DNA of 64,000 nt from Clonostachys chloroleuca (taxonomy: Eukaryota; Ascomycota; Sordariomycetes; Hypocreales; Bionectriaceae). The notes under the pieces were generated by a model that did no database searches, was not told where the DNA came from, and saw nothing but the letters and a program-made list of their open reading frames with translations. Each line of letters opens with the position of its first letter. Positions within the stretch are counted from its first letter, which is position 1. This document shows, in pieces, positions 36,915 to 48,237 of this stretch. The stretch lies in the NCBI GenBank assembly GCA_037952775.1, contig JBANAY010000003.1:28892001-28956000 (forward strand). Reading direction: 5' to 3'. A program made the translations under genes and the position numbers.

Positions 36915-37824
36915 TGTTGAATTGAGAGACTATAGTCACTATAAGTTAGTGACCGTATCGCTATAAGTTAGCGGTTGCAACCACTAACCTCTAGCGGTCG
37001 CAACCACTAACTGTTAGCGATCGTAGCCACTAACTGTTAGCGATCGCAGCCACTAACTGTTAGCGATCGCTATCCCCTGTAACAGCTAGCCAATAGCGAT
37101 TGAGACCGCTATCCGATAGCGACTACGATCACTAGCCAATAGCGGTTGCAGCCACTGTGGGTCAGTGGCTACAGGCTGCTATGACCGCTACGGCTTAGCG
37201 GGCTCCAGTTCCCCTTTAGGGCTAGGAGCGTCAGCAGCGTTATTTATAGGTTATTAGGCTATATTAGCCTAAATAAGGGTCTAGAAAATTCAGGAAAAAA
37301 TCCGAGTAACTTCTAGTAGCCTAACCTATACCTAAGCTACCCTATAACTAACCTACCCTAGACTAGACCTTAGATCTTAGATATCTCCTTCAACTTTAAA
37401 GATAAGATATCTAATATCTATACTCAACTAATCAGCTTAACTGGCTCTTTCAGATAAAAGTAGGTCTTAAAAAGGTTATATATATCTATCTTATAGTTTA
37501 GTAGTTATAAGTTAATTTTTTAGATTTCCTATAGTAATAAATTTTATAGAAAATCAAAAGTAGCCCGGGAAGCTGCTATAGTAGGTTTTAGAGTAGTTTT
37601 TAGTCAGTAGACCTATAAGAGAAATTAATATATTTTTCCGGTTCCTCTTACTAAAATAAGATTCTTTTATACTATAAAATATACTATAAACCGACTTTCT
37701 AGTATAAAATTTGACTAAGTTATAGAGAAGTGTTTACTATAAGTTAGAAGCTAAATTTTCTGCTGCTGCTAGTTATAGTAGTCTCAAGGCCTAATATACC
37801 TTGTAGGCCACTGTAATTTCAACA
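36915..37824. mobile_element. 910-bp insertion with TGTTGAA...TTCAACA ends, possibly a Copia-type solo LTR
   Basis: The insertion splits the gag relic of element 3. AAACC is found on both sides (36910-36914 and 37825-37829), while the uninterrupted element 2 has it once. The ends are TGTTGAA and TTCAACA, the usual form for Copia-type LTRs, which also make 5-bp duplications. The first 300 bp contain imperfect 23-bp tandem units with GTTAGCGATCGCAGCCACTA cores. It retains far more CA, TG and CG than its host, so it is younger or largely escaped RIP. No coding frame is present. A non-autonomous DNA element is the alternative. Confidence 0.75.
36950..37180. repeat. 23-bp tandem units inside the 910-bp insertion
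   Basis: Units based on GTTAGCGATCGCAGCCACTA are repeated in direct order with substitutions, most regular between about 36965 and 37070. The degenerate copies extend to about 37180, some inverted. There are no spacers, so it is not CRISPR. Confidence 0.75.
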
Positions 37825-38029
37825 AAACCTATTATAAGGGAGTATCTTAATAGATATAAAAGCTAATATATTATAAATATTATAATAACTCTTTAATAAA
37901 CCTTTAGTATTTAGAATAAAAAGTAAAAATTAGAATATAATATTAATTAATTTACTTAAACTAGATTATATTTAACTTTTAGTACTAGATATCTCTAGTT
38001 ATTAGTAAATTTCTAGAGTAGTTATAGTA

Positions 38030-38330
38030 TATTTTTATTATTATATAATAGCTAAGATAAGATAATTAGCTAAATAAGAGTTATTAATATATAATAATTA
38101 GATAATTTATACTAGATAAAGTCTAGAGTAGATTAGAGTTAAACTAATTAGAGTATTATTCTAAGTAGTATAATTAGATTATTATAAGCTATATAATATA
38201 GATTACTATTAATATATAAGTATTATAGAGCTAGTTCTAATAGAAGTATAGATAATTATATTAATAACTATATAAAAAAGTATTATACTATAGAAATAAA
38301 GATATATATATATATATATATTTTAAAGAG
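38030..38330 (-). repeat. LTR and leader fragment of a chromovirus (element 4)
   Basis: Read on the minus strand it matches the 5' LTR and first internal bases of elements 1 and 2, including the leader stretch near 38042-38085. Only the LTR end and leader are present, in the opposite direction to element 3 to its left. It is heavily RIP-mutated. Confidence 0.7.
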
Positions 38331-38334
38331 TTTT

Positions 38335-39011
38335 TACTATATTTAAAGAATATTCTAAGATCAGGCTATATATAACTAGATCTATATAATTTATTTTTAA
38401 CTAAATTTCAGTCTATATCTAACTTTTAACTCTATTTTCTTTATCTTTTTATTTATATAAGCTAAGATAAGGTAATAGTATCTATAAAAACTCTAAAAAG
38501 ACCTTACTAAATATATAACTTAGCTATAGGCTCTAAGGGGGAATACTTATTATCTATAATTAACTATAATACCTCTCTAAGCTTATTATTACTAATTACT
38601 AACTATCTCTTTTTATAACTATAATAATAGCTTTATCTAATATAATTATCCCTAGTAGCTAGAACCTGATTATAATAGTAAATAGGGTCCTTATATATAT
38701 AATAAAGATAATTAGTAATAACCCTCAGAAGTTTATCTATAATCTATATATTTAATAATAGAGCCTATACTTAGTAATAGAATTCCTTATAGTAATAAAG
38801 CTATTTATAATTATATAGACCTAGTAGTTATAACTACTAGACCTAATACTCTACTATAAAGCCTATAGAGATATTAGTACCTCCTGCTCTATATATAGTA
38901 CTAGTAGATAATAAAGATAGGCTTAATAAGCTGAGCTTTAATAATAACTAAGTACTTAATAATTATAATAATCTGAGATATAGCTTCTAGTTCTAGTATA
39001 TTATATATTAT
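38335..39011. repeat. Unclassified repeat X, copy 2, target of element 2
   Basis: It resembles 35600-36340 and stops at the element 2 insertion point; similarity to copy 1 resumes after the element at 46462. This shows element 2 landed inside this repeat. Confidence 0.6.
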
Positions 39012-39387
39012 TATTACGAACAAAGTATATACCTACTATATCACATAGTATACCCCACCTTTCCTACTAATAAGAGATAGATTACTCCGGATCATCAGTA
39101 AGCCTGAATAATCCTCAGTAGAACTCACTCTGGATTACCAGTAAGCTATTATAAGCCCCTAGTATATATATATATTTATTTTACTAGATAGAACACTCTT
39201 TTAGACAGTTATTAATAATATTATCTATATATCTATTATTACTAGCTCTATAATACTCATATATTAATAGTAACTTATATTATACAGCCTAAAGATAACC
39301 TGATTATACTACTCAGAATAATACTCTGATTAGTTTAACCCTGACCTACCCTAGACCCCGTCTAGTATAAGTCAACTAACTATTATA
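39012..39387 (+). repeat. 5' LTR of element 2
   Basis: 376 bp, starting TATTACGAACAAAG (original TGTTACG is likely). It matches 46086-46461. Its first half has kept more C residues than the other LTR, its second half fewer. Confidence 0.92.
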
Positions 39388-39649
39388 TATTAATAACTCT
39401 TATTTAGCTGATTATCTTATCTTAATCGCTATATAATAATAAAGAAGATATTATAGCTGCTATAGTACCCTAAGCCTAGTAATAGTATACTCCTACTGCT
39501 AATAATAATCTACCTGCTCTAACTATTGAGGATAATACTATAGATAAAGATAGTAATAATAGTAGTAAGGATAATAATAATAACTATACTAAGGAAATAT
39601 AACTCTTATAAGACTAAGTTAACCAGCTTAATATATACCTTGCAAATAC

Positions 39650-40660
39650 CTGTTAGGAGTTAGCTAATGTAATAAACCTTATAGTACAGTAAGCCGCTAT
39701 AAATACTAACCTCTATACTTAAGCTGTAACTATAGTCTAAGGAAGAGAGCTAGAATAACTATTTAAGCTACTACTACCTGAGATATTTAATAGAACCTAA
39801 GATAAACTTCAGGGATTTATAACTTAACTCTAAGTATACTTTAATTACTTTCTAGTTATATTTAATACTAGTAAAAGGAAGATTATATATACCTACTTAT
39901 AACTTAAGGGAGTTATACTTAACTAGTTTAAACCTATTATAAGGGAATACCTTAGTAGATAAGAAAGCTAATAAACTATTAATATTATAATAAGTTTTAA
40001 TTACTTTACAGAAGTTCTTAAGTAAACCTTCAGTATTTAAGATAAGAAGTATAAAGCAGAATATAAGATTAATATACTTATCTAGAAAGGATTATATTTA
40101 ATCTTTAGTACTTACTACCTCCAGCTATTAGCTAAGACTAGATAGGATAAGGAATATACTATATCTTACTACTTTAACTAACTTAAGAAGGAAGTTTAAG
40201 AAGAACTATATAAGGAAAATAGGCTAAAAAGTATTTATAAATATATAACTATAGCTATAAGAATTAATAATTAGTAATATTACTAGTGAACCTATAATAG
40301 GAAAATAACCTATTTTACTAATACTGGAAAACTATAACAGTAGTATACTATAGCCTCTGGGATATATACAGGACCTATAGAGCTAGGAGCTATAGAGAAA
40401 TATAAATACTATAACTATAATAAGGTTAGATATATTTTACCTTAATATCCAGAATCTAAGAAAGATAAGAAGAAAGATTAGAAACCTGCTAAGGATAGTA
40501 AGAAGTAATTAGAAGTAATTAGGAAAACTAATACTAAAGTTTTAGGAATAATATATAAGATTAACCAGGAAGAAACTCCTATAACTATTATAATTCCTAA
40601 GTATTCTTTAAAAGATATACCTGTTTTCTAAGAAGTACTAGAACCTGAGGAGTATATAAA
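39650..40660 (+). pseudogene. Gag relic of element 2
   Basis: The frame is broken throughout. Near 40410-40455 a decayed CCHC zinc knuckle reads YYNYNKVRYILP*Y, where each Tyr or Arg corresponds to Cys, Gly or His by single G-to-A or C-to-T changes (CX2CX4HX4C). The upstream part, about 39680-40150, is shared with element 3. Gag would have formed the virus-like particle. Confidence 0.8.
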
Positions 40661-41799
40661 ACTCAGTATAGCTAGGAAATAATAAGAAGAAATCCAGTAG
40701 ATCTTCTAAAAGCTTAAGAAAAAGCTTAAATAAGGGGAATAAGTCCTAGGATTTAAACTACCTACTAAATATAAATATATATTCTATTATACTAATAGAG
40801 TTATTCTATAAAATTCTACTAAAAAGGAATAATACTAGTAGATAAGGATAGAAATTAAAGCTGAATATAGTAAACTCTATATATATTATTAAAAGAGGAT
40901 ATAGGAATAATATCCAGATATATTAGAAGAACTAGTTATTTTTAGAAATAATACTATTAGTACTATATAGCTTAGTAATAGTATATATAAAGTACTGACC
41001 TGTATAAAGATAATATAGATATATAACTATCCTCTGGAATTATAGATAACCTACTATAATAATTAGTACTAAGTATATTAGATAGAGAAGGCTAAGAATA
41101 ATTTCTTTCTATACCCTAATAGAAGGATACCTAATAAATATACTATAAAATAAATATAATAATTTATATACTAATAACAGGGTATAAAATAATATACTAT
41201 CTTTAAGAAAGACTTAGAAGAATACCCTGAAGAATATATCTATAGCGAACTACTAGTAGAATTATATACTGAACTAAGGTATAAGGTTTATAAGAAGACT
41301 AAAATTAAATTATAATATAAGAATAAGGACCTTAAAGATTAAGTAATAACTGAATATAATAGTTAAATTAAATAATACTATAACTAGAAGTATAGGAACT
41401 ATCTAGAAGCTAAAATAATAGTACTAGAACTAGTTAAGTATAGTAATAATAATATAAACCCTGCTAAGATATACCTTTAATAGTATTAATAGTAGGAAGA
41501 AGAAATAAGATAATACTATAAATAAGATATACTATCCCTAATAGATAGTAAAGAAAGTAGTAATACAGAGGAATAAGAAAGTACCTCTACTAATAAAAAG
41601 GAATAGGATAAAGCCTACTCTGATAATAGGATACCTATAATAATTAGTAAATTAAATAATTAGAAAAAGAAATATAAATAATTTATCCCTAGTTTTATAG
41701 ATAAACTAAGAACCCTTATAGATATTCTAAAATAGGTACCTAAAAATAAAGAAGAGTAAGAACAGCTTAAATAATAAGTTAACTAGGTAAAAAATAATA

Positions 41800-44700
41800 T
41801 AAACTATCTGTAATAGGACTATAGTATAGTAAAATAATATTAAATTAGAAGACCCTAGGAGCTATTAAGGGAGGAAATTCAATTAATATTATTATAGATA
41901 TTAAGATTAAGAGATACTAGCTTATAGTATAAATAGATTATAGAGTATTATATAATTATATCTTACTAGCAGTAATTAACTAGCTCTGCTTACTATAGAG
42001 GATAAAGAAGAAGTCCTATAATATTATAACTCCAGATAGAATATTATTTAAGTATAATAATAGAATTATTAACTCTAAGACTAATTATCTTATAACCAAA
42101 ATCCAAGGAAAAGAATTTAATATTATATATAACTTAATACTATTAAATTCCTATAATATTATATTAGGATTATTATAGCTATAAGATATAAACCTACTAA
42201 TAGACTGGTTTATTGACTGTATAGAGTAGAGGGATACTCTTATAAATTTATATTAGGATTAATAGAAATTAAAATTTTATTAGATATTAGAAGAATATAA
42301 TAATTCCTTAATAACTAAAAGTACTACTATAAAAACTAAAATAATAACTTATAATAATAAGTAGATATAGTAGTTACAGCCTTAATAGTACTATAATCTA
42401 GTATACTAAAGAATCTATCCTGCTAAAAATTAAGATAAATAAAATAAATCTTAGGCTAGATATAAAAATTAGAATAATCCCTAGAAATAGATTTTATTAA
42501 TTAGATATATATAATAAATTAATAAAAATATAATTATAATATTAAGTTTAATCTATAATATAAATAAGTAAGAAAAGAATAACTATAAAAAGATAAAGAA
42601 GAATACCTTAAAAGAGGAAGACTGAACTATATCCCGAAGGAATATTAGAAATATAATAAGCTATTTAAGGAAACCCTAGAAACCAGATTATTATAGTATA
42701 GCTAATAGGATTATAAAATCTCTATTATTAATAGAGGAGAACCAGCTTTTTATAAACTTTATAATCTTATAGAACCCTAGTTATAAATACTCTGTAAATA
42801 TATTAATAATATATTAGTAAAAGGCTATATATAGTTATTAACTTTATCTGCAGGATACCCTATAATATTTATACTAAAGAAAAATAGTAAACTCTGTTTA
42901 GTTATTAACTATTACTAGCTAAATAAGATTATATATAAAGACAGGATACCCTTACTACTAATTATAGAACTCAGAGACTAATTACAGGGTAAATAGTAGT
43001 TTACTATACTAGATCTGAAGGGAGCTTATAACTTAATATAGATAAAGGAAGGAGATAAATAGAAAATAGTATTTAGAATAAAGTTTAGCTTATATAAGTA
43101 CCTTATTATACCCTTTAGACTAATAAATATATCTATAATATTCTAATAAATAATTAATTAAGTATTTCGGGAGTATCTTAATATCTTTATAGTTATATAT
43201 CTTAATAATATTTTAATATTCTTAGATAATCTGGATATATATAAAGAATATATATATAAGGTCTTAAAGAAACTAGAGGATATAAATCTCCTAGTAGAAC
43301 CTAAAAAAAGTTAGTTTTATATTAAGAAAGTTAACTTCCTAGGATATACTATTTAATCTAATAAAATATAAATAGAAAAAAGCAAAATTACTATAGTTTC
43401 CAAATAGGAGGAACTAATAAATATTAAAGAAGTATAAGCTTTCCTCAGATTTACTAATTACTACTAATAATTTATTAAAAACTATAGAAAGATTACTATA
43501 CTACTATATAATCTAATAAAGAAAGAAAAAGAATTTTAATAGAACTCGAAATATTAGTAAGTATTTACTAATATTAAACTCTATATAACTAATAAACCTA
43601 TACTATAGATATTTAACCCGAATAAGGAAGTAGAACTTAAAACTAATACTTCAGACTTTGCGATTAGTATATAAATTAGCTAGAGAGATAATAAAGGTAG
43701 ATTATACTCTGTAGTATTCTACTCGAAGAAGCTATATAGTATAGAACTTAACTACCCTATCTATAATAAAGAATTTATAGCTATAATATATATATTCGAA
43801 GAATTCGAATACTACTGCCTAGGAATATAATATAAGGTTAAGGTATATATAGATTATAAGAATATTCAGTATTTCGCTATAACTTAGTAACTTAATAGAT
43901 AATAAATATACTATACTAAATACTTATCTAAGTTTAACTATAAAATTATATATTAAAAAGGATTAGAAAATAGATAAGCTAATACTCTTAGCTAGAAACC
44001 TAAGTATAAATAAATAATCCTAAAAACTAGTAGATAACTATTTTTAATAAATAATAAAGGATATTTAGTATAATAAACTTTAGATATTATATTAAGAGAA
44101 ATAGTATATACTAAAGTCTAGATAGAAGCTATATTAGATATAAAAATACTATAATAAGATATAAGAATAGTACTTATTAAAGAAATCTATAAGTACCTGC
44201 TCTTAGGATATTAAGGAGTTAAGAAAATATTTAACTAGATAAGATAATATTATAATTACCCTAGTCTATAAAAAGATATATAAACTATAGTTTCAGAATA
44301 TAATACTTATATATAGACTAAATCTGTAAGATATAAACTATACAGAGAACTTAAATCAGTTTTAGTATTAGAATAACTATAGTAATTAATATCCTTTAAC
44401 TATATTATTAAGCTACTACTATTAATAGAACCTATAATAGGAATATAGTATAATAGTATCTTAGTTATTATTAACAGACTTATAAAGTATAGATATTTTA
44501 TTCTATATAAGGAAGTAAGCTCTACAGAAGATCTTATATACTAATTCCTATAATATATAGTTAGTTATTACAGACTGCCTAAGGAGATAATCTTAGATAG
44601 AGGAATAACTTTTACCTCTAAATTTTAGTAATTACTTATAGTATAAATAAGTACTAAGTATAAGCTTTTAATAGTTTACTACCCCCAGAGTAATAGATAA

Positions 44701-45425
44701 ACAGAATATTTAAACTAAATATTAGAATAATACCTATAAGTATATATTAATTATAAATAAGATAATTAGGTATAACTATTGCCTATAGCTCAGATTATAT
44801 ATAATAGCTCAGTATAAGAATTTACCTAGCTTATATCTATATATATAAACTATAGTTATAAATTAGAATTCTAGAACTAATAAATACTTAATAGACTAGA
44901 TATACCTGCTACTATACTTATAAAAGAAATATTATACTTATTATATATAGAAATAAAAATAGAATTAGAATTTATTTAAGAAAGAATAAAGAAATACTAT
45001 AATAAAATAAGATTAAAGGGACTAATCTTAAAGGAGGGAGATAAAGTCTATCTACTTTATAAAAATATTATAATAATATAACTAAGTAATAAATTAGATT
45101 ATAAAAAACTTAGACTATTTAAAATTAAGAATAAAAAATTAGATATTAATTATAAACTATTACTACTAGATATAATATATATCTACCTAGTTTTTTATAT
45201 CTTATTACTTAAAAAAGTACTAGAAAATACTCCAGATTAAGACTATCTAATTAAGGTCTATAAAGAAGAATATAAGCTAGAAAAAATACTAAAGAAAGAA
45301 GTTAGAAACAGATAAATATTCTACTTTATTAAATAGAAAAGATATACTGATAATAATAATACCTGGGAACCTGTTAAGTATCTGAAGAACTGCTAGAGGC
45401 TTATCCGATAGTTCTATTAATAATA
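41800..45425 (+). pseudogene. Pol relic of element 2 (protease, RT, RNase H, integrase, chromodomain)
   Basis: Ordered relics: a protease-like D-x-G-A site near 41930; RT from about 42890 to 43230 with KDRIPLLLIIEL and LDLKGAYN, and the catalytic YLDD box at 43198-43209 changed to YLNN by G-to-A; RNase H near 43640 (TSDFAISI); integrase near 44190-44640; and at about 45295-45415 a chromodomain (IFYFIK*KRYTDNNNTWEPV). Dozens of stop codons show it is dead. The read positions are approximate. Confidence 0.85.
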
Positions 45426-45429
45426 TTAG

Positions 45430-46085
45430 GAAAGAAAGAAGGATTAGAAAAATTAGGAAGGATTAAAGTCTAATTAATAATCCCTATAGTACTAAGGGAC
45501 TGCGCTATACTGATAGCCTGTTACTCCTCTAAAATCGCCTCCTCCTGAGTATAAATACTATCCTGCTTATCTAAATTATATACCCTATAATAAAATAAAT
45601 ACTGGGATTTCTCCCGAGCTACCTAATACTAGCGATGAAGGTAAGAAACCTTTGCTAAGGCCTCCTGGAGGGCTAGCTCAGATAAAGCTAATTTATTCTC
45701 TAAATACTACTCTTCAGTAACTGAACGTTTTACTATATATAAATTAGTAGGAACTAGAAAAAATAAGGATAAAAAAATTATATATACTGAGATACTACTT
45801 TAATACTATTATAAGATTGATCCAGCTTTATATATTCTCTATAGTAAGAAGAAGCTTTAATTATATAATATACTTTCTTACGCTTAAAATAATTTGAGCA
45901 AGGTATAGTTTTAATACCTGTCTCTTCAATCAGGGATATAAGATACCTATACTACTGCGATTTCTTAGACAAAGACTGTAATATAGTTAGCGATATATAG
46001 AATAATTGAGAATAAAGAAATTATATACTAAGTATTAGCTATAAAAACTAGTCTTAAGGATAAAACTAATAGGGAGAGAGTAATA
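45430..46085. other. Element 2 internal 3' non-coding part
   Basis: Between the chromodomain relic and the 3' LTR lies about 650 bp without identifiable protein. It is somewhat richer in C and G than the rest of the element and ends with the purine tract. Confidence 0.5.
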
Positions 46086-46461
46086 TATTACGAACAAAGT
46101 ATATACCTACTATATTATATAGTATATCCTACCTTTCCTACTAATAAGAGATAGATTACTCCGGATTATTAGTAAGCCTGAATAATCCTCAGTAGAACTT
46201 ACTCTGGATTACTAATAAGCTATTATGAGCCCCTAGTATATATATATATTTATTTTACTAGATAGAATACTCTTTCAGACAGTTATTAATAATATTATCT
46301 ACATATCTATTATTACTAGCTCTATAATACTCGTATATTAACAGTAACTCGTATTATATAGCCTAAAGACAACCTGATCGCGCCACTCAGAACAATACTC
46401 TGATTAGTTCAACCCCGACCTACCCTAGACCCCGTCCAGTGTAAGTCAACCAACCGTCATA
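46086..46461 (+). repeat. 3' LTR of element 2
   Basis: 376 bp, followed by ATTAT at 46462-46466. Its last 120 bp retain many C residues in CA contexts that are TA in the left LTR, so its outer end escaped much of the RIP. Confidence 0.92.
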
Positions 46462-46739
46462 ATTATATAGAACTAATCTGAGCAGAGGCTGCTTATAAAG
46501 TTTAATATATTTAGATATTAATAGTATTTAGATAAAAGAGAATAGAATAGAATTAAAGAATTAAAAAGTTTATAAGATAGAGAAGTTAAATTAAATAAAG
46601 TTAATTAGATAGTATTAAAATTATAGTAGATTAATTAATTACTATTTTAGAATATTTGAGAAAAAATATAATAACTAATTATAAAGTTATTATATACTAA
46701 TTAAAAGACTAAATATAGTATATATAGTAAAAGATATAT

Positions 46740-46896
46740 ATATATTAGTATATTTACTAAAGTCTTTATAATAGTTTTTATTTCAGACTTTATTTCTCTA
46801 AAGTAAAGTTACTCTTTATTAGTAGCTAAAGTAGATCTATACTATCTATCTTATATATAACTTCCTATAGCCCGAAGGTGGTCTTTATTTATAATA
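46740..46896 (-). repeat. RIP-mutated copy of the 9100-9239 LTR end
   Basis: It aligns to 9095-9239: CCCGAAGGTGG is kept in both, while CTTTGTTCGTAACA has become CTTTATTTATAATA here. The differences are mainly C-to-T and G-to-A in this copy. Confidence 0.75.
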
Positions 46897-47400
46897 CTAA
46901 TCTAATTAAAAAAGGTTTAATACTATCTAATTATTATAGAATAAATATAATATACTCTAAAGCAGCTAGTTAATAAAAGAAAAAAAAATTTAATCTAATC
47001 TAATTAAAGAGACTTAATAGTATTTAATTATTATATAATAAATATAATATATTCTAAAGTAATTAATTAATAAGAGAAAAGAGAGAGTATTTTAATCTAA
47101 TCTAATTAAAAATTACTTTTTTTATTTTTTTATTTAAGCCTCTCTAGTCTCTAGAAAACTCTATTTTAGAATAGAGTAAAAGAGAGTATTTTAATTTAAT
47201 CTAATTAAAAAAAGAGAGGGGCTAAGAGGTTTATATATAGATCCTATAACTTATAAGGAATATAGAGAAAAAACTAGATTTAGAATAGTTTTAATCCCCC
47301 CCCTATCTCCCTAGGTAGTCTAGTAGTAGTAGCTAGTAGTAATAGTAGTAGGGGGGTAGAGGGTATTTTAATCTAATCTAATTAAAAAAAGGGGGAGCTT
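46897..47400. repeat. Repeated 21-bp motif in AT-rich DNA
   Basis: TTTTAATCTAATCTAATTAA or close variants recurs at about 46898, 46988, 47090, 47190 and 47368. The first two intervals also share a longer unit (about 95-100 bp) with TAATTATTATA.AATAAATATA. Later intervals differ, including a short GTAGTAGTAG tract near 47320. Confidence 0.65.
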
Positions 47401-47570
47401 AGTTATATAACCTGGGTATAAGCTAACTAAGTATATACTCTATATCTATACTGATATTATTAGTAAGAATAAGAATAAGAATAAGAATAAAGAATTTAAT
47501 AAATAATATTTAGAAGATAATAGCTAAATATTAAATAATTTAGTTTAATACTAAGTAAATAAATGTTTTC

Positions 47571-47705
47571 TATAGAATAATAAAAATTATTAATTAATAA
47601 ATCTATATATTTTACTTAATATATTTTATCTTCTATCTTTTCTTAATATAGAAATTTATTTATTAAATTTTAATATATTCTATTAGAATATATTATAAAA
47701 TTAAT
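47571..47705. repeat. Dispersed repeat R, copy C (most mutated)
   Basis: It aligns with 8880-9011 over its length, with most C and G positions changed to T and A. Similarity extends about 40 bp further left than in copy B. Confidence 0.65.
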
Positions 47706-47877
47706 AGTAGGGTTTACGATACTTACTAATATTAAATAGACTACTATATATTAAGTTAAGTTTATATATTATACTAAGTACTATATCTACCTCTCGAAGG
47801 AATTGATACTAGTATCATATCTGCCTTAGAGTCCTCATGCTCTTGAACCAATAATCTTGCAAACCTACCATCTCCAA

Positions 47878-48237
47878 TCAGAAATCTACAGCAGCAATTA
47901 GCCAGTCGTAGCTATTAGCACGCACCCCATCGCATATGCGGCCGGCGATGTCCGTTTGAAAGGTTTGAGATATCTTGATGCGTTGGGCTGCGATATTGCC
48001 ACCAGTCGTTACATCGAGCATATCAACGCCTGCGGCTGGGAGCAGTTTGGCAAGACGAATACTACTTTCAATACCCCAAGAAGGTTCTCCTGTATACTGG
48101 AACAAATCGGTAGCCGAGAGACGGATCCAAAGCGGTGTCGATGCAGGAATGGCCTTGCGAATAGCTTCGATGACCTCAAATAGAAAACGGGTGCGGTTCT
48201 CAAAACTACCGCCATAGTCATCGGTAAATTTCTAAAA
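47878..48237 (-). pseudogene. Old Yellow Enzyme (NADH:flavin oxidoreductase), C-terminal-half fragment
   Basis: Minus strand. One open frame reads KFTDDYGGSFENRTRFLFEV, IRKAIPASTPLWIRLSATD, then GVDMLDVTTGGNI, all in the order found in the second half of flavin-dependent ene-reductases of the NamA/YqjM-like class. Both the N-terminal half and the last strands are missing. A TGA follows at 47878. At 48237 the sequence turns into AT-rich DNA in the middle of the fold. A matching N-terminal half lies at 62751-63154. It would have reduced activated C=C bonds with NAD(P)H and FMN. Confidence 0.85.

Larger units (their letters stand above)
35275..38020 (+). mobile_element. Third chromovirus copy, fragmentary, with nested insertions (element 3)
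   Basis: Position 35275-35525 matches the second two thirds of the element 2 LTR plus the sequence following it. Positions 36660-36914 and 37825-38020 match the gag region of element 2 (39680-40150). The gag relic is interrupted by the 910-bp insertion at 36915-37824. A further stretch, about 35600-36640, is not element 3 but unclassified repeat X. Similarity to element 2 stops near 38020. It is heavily RIP-mutated. Confidence 0.75.
39012..46461 (+). mobile_element. Complete RIP-decayed Ty3/Gypsy chromovirus (element 2)
   Basis: LTRs of 376 bp each (39012-39387 and 46086-46461) are bounded by the 5-bp duplication ATTAT (39007-39011 and 46462-46466). The internal order is gag with a CCHC knuckle relic, protease, reverse transcriptase, RNase H, integrase and a C-terminal chromodomain. 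A purine run GGGAGAGAG lies just before the 3' LTR, as expected for the plus-strand primer. All coding parts carry many TAA and TAG codons. The chromodomain after integrase defines a chromovirus, a lineage that targets heterochromatin. Confidence 0.92.

Noticed and set aside
36950..37180. CRISPR-like array of short GC-rich repeats
   Set aside because: The units are directly adjacent without spacers, vary in sequence, lie inside a eukaryotic transposon and have no cas genes nearby.
35600..39011. Centromere or telomere-associated repeat
   Set aside because: The AT-rich block is explained by nested, RIP-mutated retroelements; no telomeric TTAGGG tract or higher-order satellite was seen.
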